Origin: Methylobacterium sp. E-045
Lineage (GTDB): Bacteria; Pseudomonadota; Alphaproteobacteria; Rhizobiales; Beijerinckiaceae
Direction: 5' to 3'
NCBI RefSeq assembly: GCF_022829685.1
Contig: NZ_JAKSYE010000075.1
Location: forward strand, 124,001-188,000
Length of the DNA stretch: 64,000 nucleotides
This document shows, in pieces, positions 55,133 through 64,000 of the stretch. A program made the translations under genes and the position numbers. The notes under the pieces are model-generated. The model was given only the letters and a program-made list of their open reading frames with translations, was not told the origin of the DNA and did no database searches. Position 1 is the first letter of the stretch, and each line of letters starts with the position of its first letter.

Positions 55133-55573
55133 ATGGACCATCCGGCGCCGGTCTCGGCCTGCCACTGCCTCGCCCTTCGCCAGGCGTCGCGCCGGTTGAC
55201 GCAGCATTACGACCAGCATCTCGCACCGACCGGCCTGCGCACCAGCCAGTACGGCCTCTTGCGCGGCCTCGCCCGCGTCGGGCCGATCTCCATCAACGGC
55301 TTTGCCGAGATCATGGTGATGGATCGGACCACGATGGGTCGTGCCCTGCATCCGCTCACCCGGGACGGGCTGATTGCCGCCGGTCCGGGACGGGACGGCC
55401 GCACGCGCTCCCTGACCCTCACCGCGGCGGGCCGAGACCGCATGGAGGAGGCGCTGCCGTTCTGGGAGCGGGCGCAGCGAACCTTCGAGGACAGCTACGG
55501 CGCCGCGCCGGCGACCGACCTGCGCCGGGCGGCCCTGAGTCTGGCGCGATCGGGGCTTTCAGCGGCCGGATGA
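55133..55573 (+). CDS. MarR family transcriptional regulator
   Basis: 146 residues. Winged-helix MarR fold with LTQHYDQHLAPTGLRTSQYGLLRGLAR, recognition region MVMDRTTMGRALHPLTRDGLI and the wing GRDGRTRSLTLTAAGRD. Cysteines near the N-terminus (SACHCLALRQ) could be redox sensors, unproven. Divergent from the MFS transporter gene, so probably controls it. Confidence 0.9.
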   Translation: MDHPAPVSACHCLALRQASRRLTQHYDQHLAPTGLRTSQYGLLRGLARVGPISINGFAEIMVMDRTTMGRALHPLTRDGLIAAGPGRDGRTRSLTLTAAGRDRMEEALPFWERAQRTFEDSYGAAPATDLRRAALSLARSGLSAAG

Positions 55574-55629
55574 GCCCGTCGTGTCGCCGAGGCGACGTGG
55601 GTGATCCGGGAGATGGCTCCCGGCCGTCT

Positions 55630-57168
55630 TCAGAAATGCCGTGCCAGCACCTCGCGGACGCGCTCGACCATCTCGTCTTCCTTCACCGAGAACTGAGCCG
55701 GTCGGGCGGCTTTCCACTCGGCGTTGCTGGAGATGGCACCCGCCGCCTTGGCACCCTCGATCAGGTCCTTGACCTGGACCTCGCCGGCCTCGCGCTCGTT
55801 CGAGCCCTGGATGATGGCGCAGGGGCTGCCCCGCCGGTCGGCGTATTTCATCTGCGCCTTCATGCCCGAGCCGCCGAGATAGAGTTCGGCGCGGATGCCG
55901 GCCTCGCGCAGGCGTGCCACCAGGCGCTGGTAATCGGCGATGTTGTCGCGGTCGAGGACCAGCACCACCACCGGGCCGGGCTTCGCGGTGCCTTCGAGAA
56001 GGGGGCTCCCGGTGAGCTGCAGCGCCGAGAACAGCCGCGACACGCCGATGGAAAAGCCGGTGGCCGGTACCGGCTCGGCGCGAAAACGGCCGACGAGGCC
56101 GTCGTAGCGGCCGCCGCCCGCCACCGACCCGAAGCGCACGGTCTGGCCGTCCTCGTTGGTCACGGCGAAGGTCAGCTCGGCCTCGTAGACCGGACCGGTA
56201 TAGTATTCGAGGCCTCGCACCACCGAGGGGTCGGCCCGGATGCGGTCGTGGCCAGAGCCCGCCGCTGCGCAGAGGCGCATGATGGCGTGCAGTTCGGCGA
56301 TGCCTTCGCGGCCCGTCTCGGACGAGCCGACGACGTCGCTCCACGAGCCGAAGAACTGTTCCCAGAAGGCCATCCGGTCGCCCTCGGCGTCGGGAGCTGC
56401 CTGGAACGAGACATAGGCGAGGATGCGCTCGATGGCGTCGGGCGCGAGCCCCGCCCCCTTGGCGAAATCACCGCTCTCGTCCTTGCGACCCTCGCCGAGG
56501 AGCTGGCGCACGCCTTCGACGCCGAGGCGGTCGAGCTTGTCGATGGCGCGCAGGACCGTGAGGCGCTGGCCGGCCTTGTCCTCGCCCGAGAGGCCGATCG
56601 CCTCCATCACCCCGTCGAGCACCTTCCGGTTGTTGACCTTGATGACGTACTGGCCCGACAGGCCGAGCTTTTCGAGCGTGTCGGCCATCAGCATGCAGAT
56701 CTCGGCATCCGCCGCGACGGAGCCGGCGCCGACGATGTCGGCATCGCATTGCATGAACTGGCGGAAGCGGCCCGGGCCCGGCTTCTCGTTGCGGAAGACG
56801 TAGCCGGCCCTGAAGCTGCGATAGGGTTTGGGGATCGCGTCGAAATGCTCGGCCACGTGCCGGGCCAGGGGCGCGGTGAGATCGTAGCGAAGGGACAGCC
56901 AGGATTCGTCGTCGTCCTGGAACGAGAACACGCCCTCGTTCGGCCGGTCGAGATCGGGCAGGAACTTACCGAGCGACTCGGTGTATTCGACGAAGGGGGT
57001 CTCCAGCGCCTCGAAGCCGTAGAGCTCGAAGCTCTGGCGGATCGTCTCCAGCATCCGGTGCTGCGCGGCGATCTCATCGGCGCGGCGGTCGACGAAGCCG
57101 CGCGGCAGGCGCGCCTTCAACGTGTCGGCCTTCGTGGAATCGGCCTTGTTGGATTCGGCCTTGGCCAT
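55630..57168 (-). CDS. hisS: Histidyl-tRNA synthetase
   Basis: Class II aminoacyl-tRNA synthetase charging tRNA-His. 512 residues. Motif 1 region near [16 protein letters not shown], motif 2 [17 protein letters not shown] with [24 protein letters not shown], the histidine-A motif [15 protein letters not shown] and GGGRYDGL; the C-terminal anticodon-binding domain starts at [14 protein letters not shown] Lys/Ser-rich N-terminal extension is alphaproteobacterial. DUF3429 gene lies upstream on the same strand. Confidence 0.96.
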   Translation of the reverse strand: MAKAESNKADSTKADTLKARLPRGFVDRRADEIAAQHRMLETIRQSFELYGFEALETPFVEYTESLGKFLPDLDRPNEGVFSFQDDDESWLSLRYDLTAPLARHVAEHFDAIPKPYRSFRAGYVFRNEKPGPGRFRQFMQCDADIVGAGSVAADAEICMLMADTLEKLGLSGQYVIKVNNRKVLDGVMEAIGLSGEDKAGQRLTVLRAIDKLDRLGVEGVRQLLGEGRKDESGDFAKGAGLAPDAIERILAYVSFQAAPDAEGDRMAFWEQFFGSWSDVVGSSETGREGIAELHAIMRLCAAAGSGHDRIRADPSVVRGLEYYTGPVYEAELTFAVTNEDGQTVRFGSVAGGGRYDGLVGRFRAEPVPATGFSIGVSRLFSALQLTGSPLLEGTAKPGPVVVLVLDRDNIADYQRLVARLREAGIRAELYLGGSGMKAQMKYADRRGSPCAIIQGSNEREAGEVQVKDLIEGAKAAGAISSNAEWKAARPAQFSVKEDEMVERVREVLARHF

Positions 57169-57287
57169 GGTGTCTTCGCTTCTTCGCTCGGTCTGTCGGT
57201 GTCAGGCGGGCTCTATCCCGCGCGCTCCCGAGCGGCAAGCGCGCGGGGGCAGGGGCGCGGCAAGAGGCACGGCAAGGGGCGTCGTCG

Positions 57288-57773
57288 TCAGACCTTCAGG
57301 GCCAGCAGCGCGCACAGGCTGAGGATGGCGATGGGGATCTGCGTCGGGCGCAGGCGCGCGAAGAAGAGCGGCGCCTCTCCGGTACGGGCCGCGATGGGAT
57401 CGAGGATCGCCACGGCGGTGAAGCCGGCGATCAACAGCGCGATGGCCGCTACGGTCTGGCCGAGGGACGCGGACAGGAGCGCGAGAAAGCCCAGGCCGAA
57501 CAGGCCGAGCATGGTGGCGATCTGGATGAAGGTGGGGCCGCCCTCGGTGCGGAAGCTGACGCCGCGCCGCACGCCCGACAGGAACAGCAGGATGGCGCAT
57601 CCCCACAGGATGGTGAGGTAGAGGATCGCATCCCCGAGATCGTCGCGCCGCCACCAGGCCAGGGCCGCGCCGACGGCGAAGGGCAGCATCGGCCCGTAGC
57701 CGAAGACGATGCTGAGCCAGGGGACGGTGCGGGGTTCGCTCACGGCGAGCGTACGTCTGTCGTCCTTGGCCAT
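57288..57773 (-). CDS. DUF3429 membrane protein
   Basis: 161 residues with five predicted membrane helices: SIVFGYGPMLPFAVGAALAWW, AILYLTILWGCAILLFLSG, FIQIATMLGLFGLGFLALL, VAAIALLIAGFTAVAIL and IPIAILSLCALLAL. The conserved Trp/Gly positions (YGPMLPF, ILWGCAILLFLSGVRRG) fit DUF3429. Function unknown. Upstream of hisS with a gap of about 120 bases. Confidence 0.82.
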   Translation of the reverse strand: MAKDDRRTLAVSEPRTVPWLSIVFGYGPMLPFAVGAALAWWRRDDLGDAILYLTILWGCAILLFLSGVRRGVSFRTEGGPTFIQIATMLGLFGLGFLALLSASLGQTVAAIALLIAGFTAVAILDPIAARTGEAPLFFARLRPTQIPIAILSLCALLALKV

Positions 57774-57869
57774 CGTCGAAGAACCCCTTCATTCCGCCGC
57801 CGGGCAACCCCTGCGTCGAGGGGCGGTTCCGGTGGGCGGCGTGGCATGACGTCCTCCGGCGAGGCACGG

Positions 57870-58265
57870 TCAGGGCGTTGCGGGTGGTCCGTATGGCATC
57901 AGGCCGTTGCCGAACGACCAGTTTTCACGTGCAACCTCGACGAGATTGATGAGCACGTTCTCCGGTCGCACCCCCGGATCGGCCGCGAGGTTGCCAGCGA
58001 TCGCAGTGTAGAGCGCCTGTTTCTGGCCGGTGTCGCGGGTGTCGTTGGCAGTGATCTGGATGATCACGAGGTCGTCGTCGCGGGCGATTCCAAGATAGTG
58101 GGGATCGTAGGCGAAGGCCGAATCCGCGTGCTCATGAAGCGCGGTGAAGAGGTCGTTCTCCGGCACCGCGAACGTGTCGCGCATGGCGGCGTAGATCCCC
58201 GACACGAGGGCCTTGTGATAGGCGGCGTCCTTGCCGGCACGGAGGGAAATGCGGGTGAGGGGCAT
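57870..58265 (-). CDS. Tautomerase family protein
   Basis: 131 residues from ATG 58265 (MPLTRISLRAGKD). Removal of Met exposes Pro-1, the catalytic base of 4-oxalocrotonate tautomerase-type enzymes; the next residues LTRISLRAGKD and RDDDLVIIQITANDTR support the fold. At twice the 4-OT length it is a fused (long) type. Substrate unknown. Divergent from a LysR regulator, which likely controls it. Confidence 0.85.
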   Translation of the reverse strand: MPLTRISLRAGKDAAYHKALVSGIYAAMRDTFAVPENDLFTALHEHADSAFAYDPHYLGIARDDDLVIIQITANDTRDTGQKQALYTAIAGNLAADPGVRPENVLINLVEVARENWSFGNGLMPYGPPATP

Positions 58266-58358
58266 GGGCTGGGCTCCTGTTGGCTCGGACCACGCTTGCA
58301 TCCGCCATTCATAACAGCAACATATCGTTGGCTATATCTGTGATAACGGTTTGTCGTC

Positions 58359-59213
58359 ATGCTGGCGCGCCCCCTCGATATCGACAGCGTCCGCGCCTTC
58401 GTGCTCGCGGCCGACCTCGGCAGCTTCACCCGCGCGGCCGATGCCCTGGCGACCACTCAGGCCGCCATCAGCCTGCGGATGAAGCGCCTGGAGGACCGCC
58501 TCGGCTGCCGTCTCCTCGACCGGACGCCGCGGCACGTGCGCCTTTCGCAGAGGGGCGCAGAGTTCCTGCCCGCGGCGCGCGGCCTCCTCGAAGCCCATGA
58601 GCGGGCGTTGGCCGACCTCGCTCAGGCGCCGCCCGCGCGGCTGGTCCTCGGCATCAGCGACCATGTCGCCGGCCCCAACCTCGCCGTCACCCTGCGCCGC
58701 CTCGGGATCGACGGCAGCGGGCTGGTGGTGGAGGTGCGGATCGCCCCGTCGCACGACCTCGTGACGAGTTTCGAGCGGGGCGAGATCGACGCCGCCATCG
58801 TCCGGAGCGAGGGCGAGGCACGCCGTGACGGGACTGTGCTGTCGCAGGAGCGACTCGTCTGGTTCGGCGCCCCGGACTTTGTCCGCCGCCCGGGCGAGCC
58901 CCTGCGTCTCGCGACCCTCGCCTGCCCCTGCGGCGTGCGGGCGGCGGCGATCCGCACCCTCGACGCGGCGGGCCTGCCCTGGAGCGAAGTGTTCGTGGGT
59001 GGCGGCGTCCTCGCGGTGGGAGCGGCCGTCAGCGCCGGCCTCGCTGTCGCGGCGTTGGCCCGGGGCATTGCGCCGGCGGGCGCGGCCGAGGTGGCCGAGC
59101 GTCTCGGTCTCCCGGAATTGCCGGTCTCGACCGTGGCGTTGCACGCTCGCGCTGTCGATCCGCGCGCGCAGGCGGCCCTGCGAGCGCTGGCCGCGTCCTA
59201 TCGGGGCGGCTGA
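58359..59213 (+). CDS. LysR family transcriptional regulator
   Basis: 284 residues. N-terminal winged HTH: DIDSVRAFVLAADLGSFTRAADALATTQAAISLRMKRLEDRLGCRLLDRTPRHVRLSQRG, then a type 2 periplasmic-binding-like effector domain. Divergent from the tautomerase gene; the gap contains an AT-richer segment (CAACATATCGTTGGCTATATC). Effector unknown. Confidence 0.92.
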   Translation: MLARPLDIDSVRAFVLAADLGSFTRAADALATTQAAISLRMKRLEDRLGCRLLDRTPRHVRLSQRGAEFLPAARGLLEAHERALADLAQAPPARLVLGISDHVAGPNLAVTLRRLGIDGSGLVVEVRIAPSHDLVTSFERGEIDAAIVRSEGEARRDGTVLSQERLVWFGAPDFVRRPGEPLRLATLACPCGVRAAAIRTLDAAGLPWSEVFVGGGVLAVGAAVSAGLAVAALARGIAPAGAAEVAERLGLPELPVSTVALHARAVDPRAQAALRALAASYRGG

Positions 59214-59281
59214 TCCCGTTCCAGTCGATCAGATCGCTCGGCCGTCCCGCGAGGCCGTCGGATCGCGCATGTCCAAACGAC

Positions 59282-59312
59282 GACGCCCCGGCGCCTGAGC
59301 GGCCGGGGCGTC
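59282..59312. terminator. Hairpin between convergent LysR and secB genes
   Basis: 11-bp perfect stem GACGCCCCGGC (59282-59292) / GCCGGGGCGTC (59302-59312). It serves both genes if active; on the minus strand a short TCGTTT follows. Confidence 0.65.
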
Positions 59313-59356
59313 CATTCACAACGGGTCGCGATGCGGCTGCGCGACGGCTGGCCGAA

Positions 59357-59866
59357 TCAGGAAGCCAGCGGTCCGGTCGCGCCGGCCTGCTGGTTCTGGG
59401 CCTCGAAGGCCTTCTGGCGGTAGAGGCCGACGAAATCGATCGGGTCGATATACAGGGGCGGGAAGCCGCCGTTGCGCACGGCCTCGGCGATGATCTGGCG
59501 CGCGAAGGGGAAGAGCAGGCGCGGGCACTCGATCATCACGGCCGGGTGGAGCTGGTCCTGCGGGATGTTGCGCATGCGGAAGATGCCGGCATAGTTCAGC
59601 TCGAAGGCGAACAGCACCTCGTTGTTGATCTTGGCATCGCCTTCCAGCGTCAGCTCGACCTCGAAATCGGCCTCGGCCAGCTGCTTGGCGTTGACGTTGA
59701 CCTGAATGTTGATCTGCGGGCCGCTTTCCTGCGGCTGGAGCGAGCGCGGCGCGTTGGGGTTCTCGAAGGAGAGATCCTTGGCGTATTGCGCCAGGGCGTT
59801 GATGGCGGGCGACTGGTCTTCGGCGGGGGCCGCGCCGTTGCCGTTCGGTGCCGGGGTGTCGGCCAT
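59357..59866 (-). CDS. secB: Protein-export chaperone SecB
   Basis: Tetrameric cytoplasmic chaperone that keeps precursors unfolded and delivers them to SecA. 169 residues from ATG 59866. Motifs: [87 protein letters not shown]. In many alphaproteobacteria secB is next to dnaQ and the origin; here dnaQ is 54 kb away. Confidence 0.96.
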   Translation of the reverse strand: MADTPAPNGNGAAPAEDQSPAINALAQYAKDLSFENPNAPRSLQPQESGPQINIQVNVNAKQLAEADFEVELTLEGDAKINNEVLFAFELNYAGIFRMRNIPQDQLHPAVMIECPRLLFPFARQIIAEAVRNGGFPPLYIDPIDFVGLYRQKAFEAQNQQAGATGPLAS

Positions 59867-60303
59867 GGCGTTCTCGTCCTCTTTCGCGGGGTCTGTCGGG
59901 GCACCTCGGCGATCCACTGCGCGGCGTATCGTCTGATCGTCGCAGGGCCGGGTCCGAGCGACAGCGCGCTAACACGACGGGCCACCTCGGACAAGACGAG
60001 CGGCGGGAGCGGACGCGGCGCGAGAGCCGGGAGTTCGGCCCACGACGCGAAGCCGTCTCGGGACTCGGCGATCCGCTCTTGACCCTGAACCCTCCGGCAT
60101 GGCCACTCCTTGGCTGGATACGGCGCACGGCGAGTCCCATATGCGGGCTGACCTCGTGGGTCGCGTCCTCCTCATCCAGGGCGGGATCCTTGGATTCTCC
60201 GGCTCGATCCTTGCGCGGCGCTCCGATAAAGGGCGTAGCGGCGGGATTTTCGGGAGCCCCCTTCGAACATACATGTCGTGCGACGGCCACGATCGGATCG
60301 GTG
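59867..60303. other. 437-base divergent gap secB / timA; no fxsA gene
   Basis: Divergent promoters for secB and timA must lie here. Small frames are open but have no family likeness. The position often carries fxsA in related genomes, and I find no FxsA-like membrane ORF. An inverted repeat GTCG-TG-CGAC is near 60276-60285. Confidence 0.4.
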
Positions 60304-61032
60304 ATGCAGGATTCCTTCGATTTGACGACCCTGATCTTCCTGGCGCTCGCGGTGTTCGTCATCTGGCGGCTCCGGTCGGTGCTCGGGCAGAAGACCGGAA
60401 CCGAGCGCTCGCCGTTCAAACCGGTGGACCGGAGCCGCAATCCGGCGCCGCCGTCGCGGTCGGACGGCGACAACGTGGTGCGTCTGCCGGGTGCGGACCG
60501 CGCCCAGCCGCAGACCGATTCTGCGCCTGCCGCCGTTGCCGAGGTCCGCGACTGGCGCGGCATCGCCGAGCCCGGCTCGGCCGTCGCCCATGGCCTCGAA
60601 GCCATCGTCCAGGCGGAGCCGAGCTTCGACCCCCGCGCTTTCGTCGAAGGCGCCAAGGGCGCCTATGAAGCCATCGTGATCGCCTTCGCCAAGGGTGACC
60701 GCAAGACCCTGCGCAGCCTGCTCTCGCGGGAGGTCTGCGAAGGGTTCGAGCGCGAGATCACTGCCCGCGAATCGCGCCGCGAGACGGTGGAGACCACCTT
60801 CGTGTCCCTCGACAAGGCGGAGATCGTCGCCGTGGACGTCCGCAACAAGGTGGCGCAGGTGACGGTGCGGTTCCTCTCGCACCTCATCACCGCGACCCGC
60901 AACGCCGAAGGCCAGGTCATCGACGGCAATGCCGAGGCCGTGGCCGAGGTGCCGGACGTGTGGACCTTCGCCCGCACGCTGGGCAGCCGCGACCCGAACT
61001 GGCAGCTCGTGGCCACCGAAGCCGGCGCCTGA
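60304..61032 (+). CDS. timA: Tim44/TimA-like membrane protein
   Basis: 242 residues from ATG 60304. N-terminal membrane helix (TLIFLALAVFVIWRL), a polar linker rich in Pro/Ser/Asp, then a Tim44-like domain (about 110-240): FDPRAFVEGAKGAYEAIVIAFAKGDRKTLRSLLSREVCEGF, VETTFVSLDKAEIVAVDVRN, FLSHLITATRNAEGQVIDGNAEAV, VWTFARTLGSRDPNWQLVAT. It is the alphaproteobacterial relative of the mitochondrial import motor protein Tim44. Followed by mltA and smr, the classic order. Confidence 0.93.
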   Translation: MQDSFDLTTLIFLALAVFVIWRLRSVLGQKTGTERSPFKPVDRSRNPAPPSRSDGDNVVRLPGADRAQPQTDSAPAAVAEVRDWRGIAEPGSAVAHGLEAIVQAEPSFDPRAFVEGAKGAYEAIVIAFAKGDRKTLRSLLSREVCEGFEREITARESRRETVETTFVSLDKAEIVAVDVRNKVAQVTVRFLSHLITATRNAEGQVIDGNAEAVAEVPDVWTFARTLGSRDPNWQLVATEAGA

Positions 61033-61048
61033 GGATCCAGGGTTTGTC

Positions 61049-62239
61049 GTGACTGGGTTTCTGAATCGGGCGTCCGTCGCCGCCCTGGCTCTCGTCGCTG
61101 GCTGTCTATCCGGCCCGGTCGCTGTCGCGGCCGGGCCGCTTCGCGTCGGAGAGGCGCTTCTGGAGCCTGTGGACCTCGCGGCGCTACTGGGCTTTCCCGG
61201 CCCCGACCCGGCCGTCTCCCTCGACGCGTTCCGCCGGACCTGCGCCGCTCCCCCGGTGGAGATCGCACCGACCGTCGCCGGCTCGGCGGGGGATCTCGCC
61301 GCCGCCTGCAGCCGTGCCGCGTCGGTGGAGCCTCAGGAGGCCGGGGCCTTCTTCACGCGGAATTTCGATGCCTATCGCATCGTGAGGCCGGGCGAGGCGG
61401 GCGGTCCGCCGCGCCGGACGGGCTTCCTCACCGGCTATTTCGAGCCCGAACTCACCGGCTCCTTCGCCGCCGGCCCGGGTTTCACCACCCCCGCCCTCGC
61501 CCGGCCGGACGATCTCGTGAGTCTCGCCCCCGGCGAGACGAAGCCGGGCCTCGACCCGGCCCTGCGGGCGGCACGGGCGACGGGGACCGGGTTCGAGCCC
61601 TACCCCGACCGTGCGTCCATCGAGGAGGGCGGGATCGGGGATCGGGCCCGGCCGCTCCTCTACCTGCGCGATCCGGTCGACCTCTTCGTGCTCCAGGTCC
61701 AGGGTTCGGGGCGTGTGCGTCTTCCCGACGGGCGGGCCGTGCGCGTGCTTTATGACGGTCGCAACGGCCGGCCCTACACCTCGGTGGCCAAGCTCATCGT
61801 CCAGGCGGGGCACCTGCCCCTCGAAGGCCTGACGCTGGCGCGCTGGACCGGCTGGCTCCGCGCCCATCCGGCCCTCGCCAAGCCGTTGATGCAGGCCAAT
61901 GCCTCCTACATCTTCTTTCGCCTCGCCGAGGTGGAGGATGCCGGTCTCGGTCCTCCGGGCGCGGCGGGCGTGCCTCTGACGCCGGGCCGCAGCCTCGCGG
62001 TCGATTCCACCCTGTGGCGCTATGGAACGCCGTTCTGGCTCGAAGGACGGATCGCGGGGGAGGACGCGCCGGGACGTCTCGTGGTCGCCGCGGATACCGG
62101 CTCGGCCATCGTCGGCCCGTCGCGCGGAGACCTCTATCTCGGCACGGGCGAGGCGGCGGGGATCGCCGCCGGCAACCTGCGCGATGCGGTCGGATTCGTG
62201 GTCCTGCTGCCGAAGCCGCTGATGGCGCCTGCTCCATGA
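61049..62239 (+). CDS. mltA: Membrane-bound lytic murein transglycosylase A
   Basis: 396 residues from a GTG start. N-terminal signal/lipobox-like segment (ASVAALALVAGC). MltA domain: TGYFEPELTGS, DPVDLFVLQVQGSGRVRLPDG, YDGRNGRPYTSVAKLIV, and the C-terminal 3D domain with AADTGSAIVGPSRGDLYLGTG containing the catalytic Asp. Cleaves peptidoglycan to 1,6-anhydroMurNAc products. Sixteen bases after timA. Confidence 0.94.
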   Translation: MTGFLNRASVAALALVAGCLSGPVAVAAGPLRVGEALLEPVDLAALLGFPGPDPAVSLDAFRRTCAAPPVEIAPTVAGSAGDLAAACSRAASVEPQEAGAFFTRNFDAYRIVRPGEAGGPPRRTGFLTGYFEPELTGSFAAGPGFTTPALARPDDLVSLAPGETKPGLDPALRAARATGTGFEPYPDRASIEEGGIGDRARPLLYLRDPVDLFVLQVQGSGRVRLPDGRAVRVLYDGRNGRPYTSVAKLIVQAGHLPLEGLTLARWTGWLRAHPALAKPLMQANASYIFFRLAEVEDAGLGPPGAAGVPLTPGRSLAVDSTLWRYGTPFWLEGRIAGEDAPGRLVVAADTGSAIVGPSRGDLYLGTGEAAGIAAGNLRDAVGFVVLLPKPLMAPAP

Positions 62240-62943
62240 GATTGCCGCGCAGACCCCGTGGCCTGTCGGGCGAGGATGCATTCCTCTGGGGCGAAATCGC
62301 ACGGCTGATCACTCCGCTGCGTGGCCGCGCCATGCCGGTGGCCAAGACTCCGGTGGCCAAGACGCCGGTGACCAAGACTGCGATAGCCAAGATTCCGACG
62401 GCTAAGGTTCCGGCCGTCGGGAATCCCCCTCCTGCGAAGAAGAAGTCGGACGCACCGGGGCTCGTCGCCAAACCCATGACGAAGCCGGCGCCTGAAAGGG
62501 CCGCATCGCCCGGTGGTATGAAGACCTCTGCGAAACGCATCGTGAAGCCGATCCCCCCGCCCGTCGCGGCCCCGGCCGCCGTCGTCGCGGCGCCGCCTCT
62601 GCCCGGCCTCGAACGGAAGTCGCGCCTCGCCCTGCGGCGCGGATCGCTCAAGGTGGAAGCGCGGATCGATCTTCACGGCCTGTATCAGGCCGAGGCTCAC
62701 GGCGCCCTGGTCGGCTTCCTCATGCGCTGCCGCTCGGCAGGCCACGCCCATGTCCTCGTCGTCACCGGCAAGGGGGGCGGGGCGGGTTATGACGACGCCT
62801 TCTCGGAACGCGGCGTGCTGCGCCGTTCGGTGCCCCATTGGCTGCGCGCACCGGAACTGCGCAGCATCGTCATCGGCTTCGAGGAGGCGGCACGCCATCA
62901 CGGCGGCGCGGGTGCGCTCTATGTGCGCCTGAGGCGGCGCTGA
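62236..62943 (+). CDS. Smr/MutS2-type nuclease domain protein
   Basis: 235 residues; ATG overlaps the mltA stop. N-terminal region LSGEDAFLWGEIARLITPL, then a low-complexity repeat tract (VAKTPVAKTPVTKTAIAK continuing, bases 62338-62412) and a Smr domain at the C-terminus: RIDLHGLYQAEAHGALVGFL with the DLHG motif, VVTGKGGGAG (GKG loop) and RRSVPHWLRAPELRSIVIGFEEAARHHGGAGALYVRLRR. Smr domains cut branched DNA or RNA. The third gene of timA-mltA-smr. Confidence 0.93.
   Translation: MRLPRRPRGLSGEDAFLWGEIARLITPLRGRAMPVAKTPVAKTPVTKTAIAKIPTAKVPAVGNPPPAKKKSDAPGLVAKPMTKPAPERAASPGGMKTSAKRIVKPIPPPVAAPAAVVAAPPLPGLERKSRLALRRGSLKVEARIDLHGLYQAEAHGALVGFLMRCRSAGHAHVLVVTGKGGGAGYDDAFSERGVLRRSVPHWLRAPELRSIVIGFEEAARHHGGAGALYVRLRRR
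62338..62412 (+). repeat. 15-bp in-frame repeat in smr
   Basis: Five imperfect 15-base units of the GTGGCCAAGACTCCG type encode five-residue units of the form (V/A)-(A/T)-K-(T/I/V)-(P/A). The units keep the frame, so copy number can change without breaking the Smr domain. Confidence 0.75.
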
Positions 62944-63195
62944 GGCGTCGGTCCCGACGGCCGACCGGCACGGCATTCGCTCGCGCGGGCGGGGCTTGAG
63001 CGGGATGCGGAAACGCGATATGGGGGAAGTCCCTCCTTTTACGCCGTGTTGCATCCGAGAGCCATAGGCTCCCCTTAGACGATGCGCGGAGCCGGTCTTT
63101 ACCGATGCTCCGACATAGGTGCCGACAAGGCATCCGGCGCTTTCCCGACTGTCCCGCCCGATCAACCCTCGTCCATCGTCGGTTCTCATTCTCCC
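62944..63195. promoter_or_regulatory. rho leader/promoter region
   Basis: A 252-base gap before rho that must hold its promoter and leader; rho is often autoregulated through its 5' leader. It includes GC-rich and AT-richer segments (CCTTTTACGCCGTGTTGC) but no terminator-like hairpin is obvious. Confidence 0.35.
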
Positions 63196-64000
63196 ATGAC
63201 GTCACAGAACGATTCGCTCATCCCCGTTGATCCGCCGGCCGAGGTCGGATTGGTCGCCGCCGATCTCGGTCAGCACCGCGAGGTCAAGCTTCAGGATCTG
63301 AAGTCGAAGACCCCCACCGACCTGATCGCCTTCGCCGAGGAAGTCGAGGTCGAGAACGCCTCCACCATGCGCAAGCAGGAGCTGATGTTCTCCATCCTGA
63401 AGCAGCTCGCTGCCAAGGAGGTCGAGATCATCGGCGCCGGCACGGTGGAAGTGCTTCAGGACGGGTTCGGTTTCCTGCGCTCCTCGGAATCCAACTACCT
63501 GCCGGGCCCCGACGACATCTACATCTCGCCCACCCAGATCCGCCGCTTCGGCCTGCGCACCGGCGATACCGTCGAGGGACCGATCCGCGGCCCGAAGGAC
63601 GGCGAGCGCTACTTCGCCCTTCTCAAGGTGAACACGATCAACTTCGAGAACCCGGAGAAGATCAAGCACAAGGTCCATTTCGATAACCTGACGCCGCTGT
63701 TCCCGACCCAGCGCTTCAAGCTCGAACTCGATGCGCCGCCGAAGAAGGATTTTTCGCCGCGCATCATCGACATCGTCGCGCCGATCGGTAAGGGCCAGCG
63801 CGCCCTTATCGTGGCGCCGCCGCGCACCGGCAAGACCGTGCTGATGCAGAACATCGCGCAGTCGATCACCATCAACCACCCGGAATGCTACCTCATCGTG
63901 CTGCTCATCGACGAGCGCCCCGAGGAAGTCACCGACATGATCCGCTCGGTGAAGGGCGAGGTCATCGCCTCCACCTTCGACGAGCCGGCCACCCGCCACG
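63196..64000 (+). CDS. rho: Transcription termination factor Rho (3'-truncated by window end)
   Basis: 268 of about 420 residues are in the window, from ATG 63196. The N-terminal Rho domain ([41 protein letters not shown]), the cold-shock-like RNA-binding part ([28 protein letters not shown], with the preceding [12 protein letters not shown]) and the ATPase Walker [13 protein letters not shown] are visible, with the Walker B-like [12 protein letters not shown]. The frame remains open at the last base. Rho ends transcription at Rho-dependent sites. Confidence 0.97.
   Translation, partial: MTSQNDSLIPVDPPAEVGLVAADLGQHREVKLQDLKSKTPTDLIAFAEEVEVENASTMRKQELMFSILKQLAAKEVEIIGAGTVEVLQDGFGFLRSSESNYLPGPDDIYISPTQIRRFGLRTGDTVEGPIRGPKDGERYFALLKVNTINFENPEKIKHKVHFDNLTPLFPTQRFKLELDAPPKKDFSPRIIDIVAPIGKGQRALIVAPPRTGKTVLMQNIAQSITINHPECYLIVLLIDERPEEVTDMIRSVKGEVIASTFDEPATRH

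Noticed and set aside
59848..60303. Upstream extension of timA by about 150 codons
   Set aside because: The frame is open, but the extension lacks family similarity and overlaps the start of secB on the other strand. ATG 60304 begins a typical TimA membrane anchor.
1..64000. CRISPR arrays, insertion sequences, prophage, tRNA or rRNA genes, and defence systems
   Set aside because: No direct-repeat/spacer arrays, transposase or integrase motifs, tRNA T-loop signatures or defence-gene families were recognised. The short repeats present are minisatellites or operator-like.

Overview
The window is a GC-rich (about 70%) chromosomal segment of an alphaproteobacterium, most likely Hyphomicrobiales and probably Methylobacteriaceae. 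This is inferred from the hemE/ppsR/maf/aroE/coaE/dnaQ and secB/timA/mltA/smr/rho gene groups, the chorismate mutase-hisC-tyrA block divergent from metX-metW, the HisZ-type histidine pathway, and many DUF2125/YARHG/extensin-like envelope proteins. No phage, transposase, CRISPR array, rRNA or tRNA gene was found. Nearly all of the window is densely packed core genome with short gaps and many ATGA/GTGA overlaps.

Layout. 1-2.1 kb: the end of a Bat (aerotolerance-type) operon. 2.2-3.6 kb: a secreted protein and panC. 3.6-8.8 kb (minus strand): a PHB-depolymerase-family esterase, then the leftward operon ppsR-maf-aroE-coaE-dnaQ. 8.76-9.38 kb: a 0.6-kb gap with DnaA-box-like sites, a TTAA-N7-TTAA (CtrA-type) site and an AT-rich hairpin, which is my candidate chromosomal replication origin. 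9.4-11.7 kb: hemE, hemJ and two small genes. 11.8-15.1 kb (minus): hisZ-hisG and hemH. 15.2-25.4 kb (plus): a methyltransferase, a Tat-exported nucleotidase, ung, rlmN, ggt, a PlsC-type acyltransferase and DUF2125. 25.6-28.7 kb (minus): chorismate mutase, hisC, tyrA. 28.9-32.3 kb (plus): metX-metW and a membrane class III cyclase.

32.4-39.7 kb: small secreted or membrane proteins, a BioC-like methyltransferase, an extensin-like lipoprotein, an RNase T2, rlmJ, a spermidine-synthase-like protein and glcD. 39.9-41.7 kb: cytochrome c and the divergent ohrR/ohr peroxide-response pair with two operator-like repeats. 41.7-45.5 kb (minus): the SPFH/NfeD pair and a two-gene envelope unit with a degenerate SNase-like domain. 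46.0-52.8 kb: a lipid kinase, TerC, acid phosphatase, a nucleophile-less alpha/beta hydrolase, dapD, a cNMP-binding protein and an orphan response regulator. 53.1-59.2 kb: an L,D-transpeptidase, MFS/MarR, hisS, a tautomerase and LysR. 59.4-64 kb: secB, timA, mltA, smr and the 5' part of rho.

Functionally the window combines replication-origin-linked housekeeping genes (proofreading exonuclease, CoA, shikimate, haem, protein export, Rho), amino-acid biosynthesis (His, Tyr/Phe, Met, Lys) and envelope maintenance. I did not find a defence island or a clearly new multi-gene system. The best candidates for new biology are the origin region, the SNase-like/NTF2-like envelope pair, the Ala-nucleophile hydrolase and several small unannotated genes and repeats.
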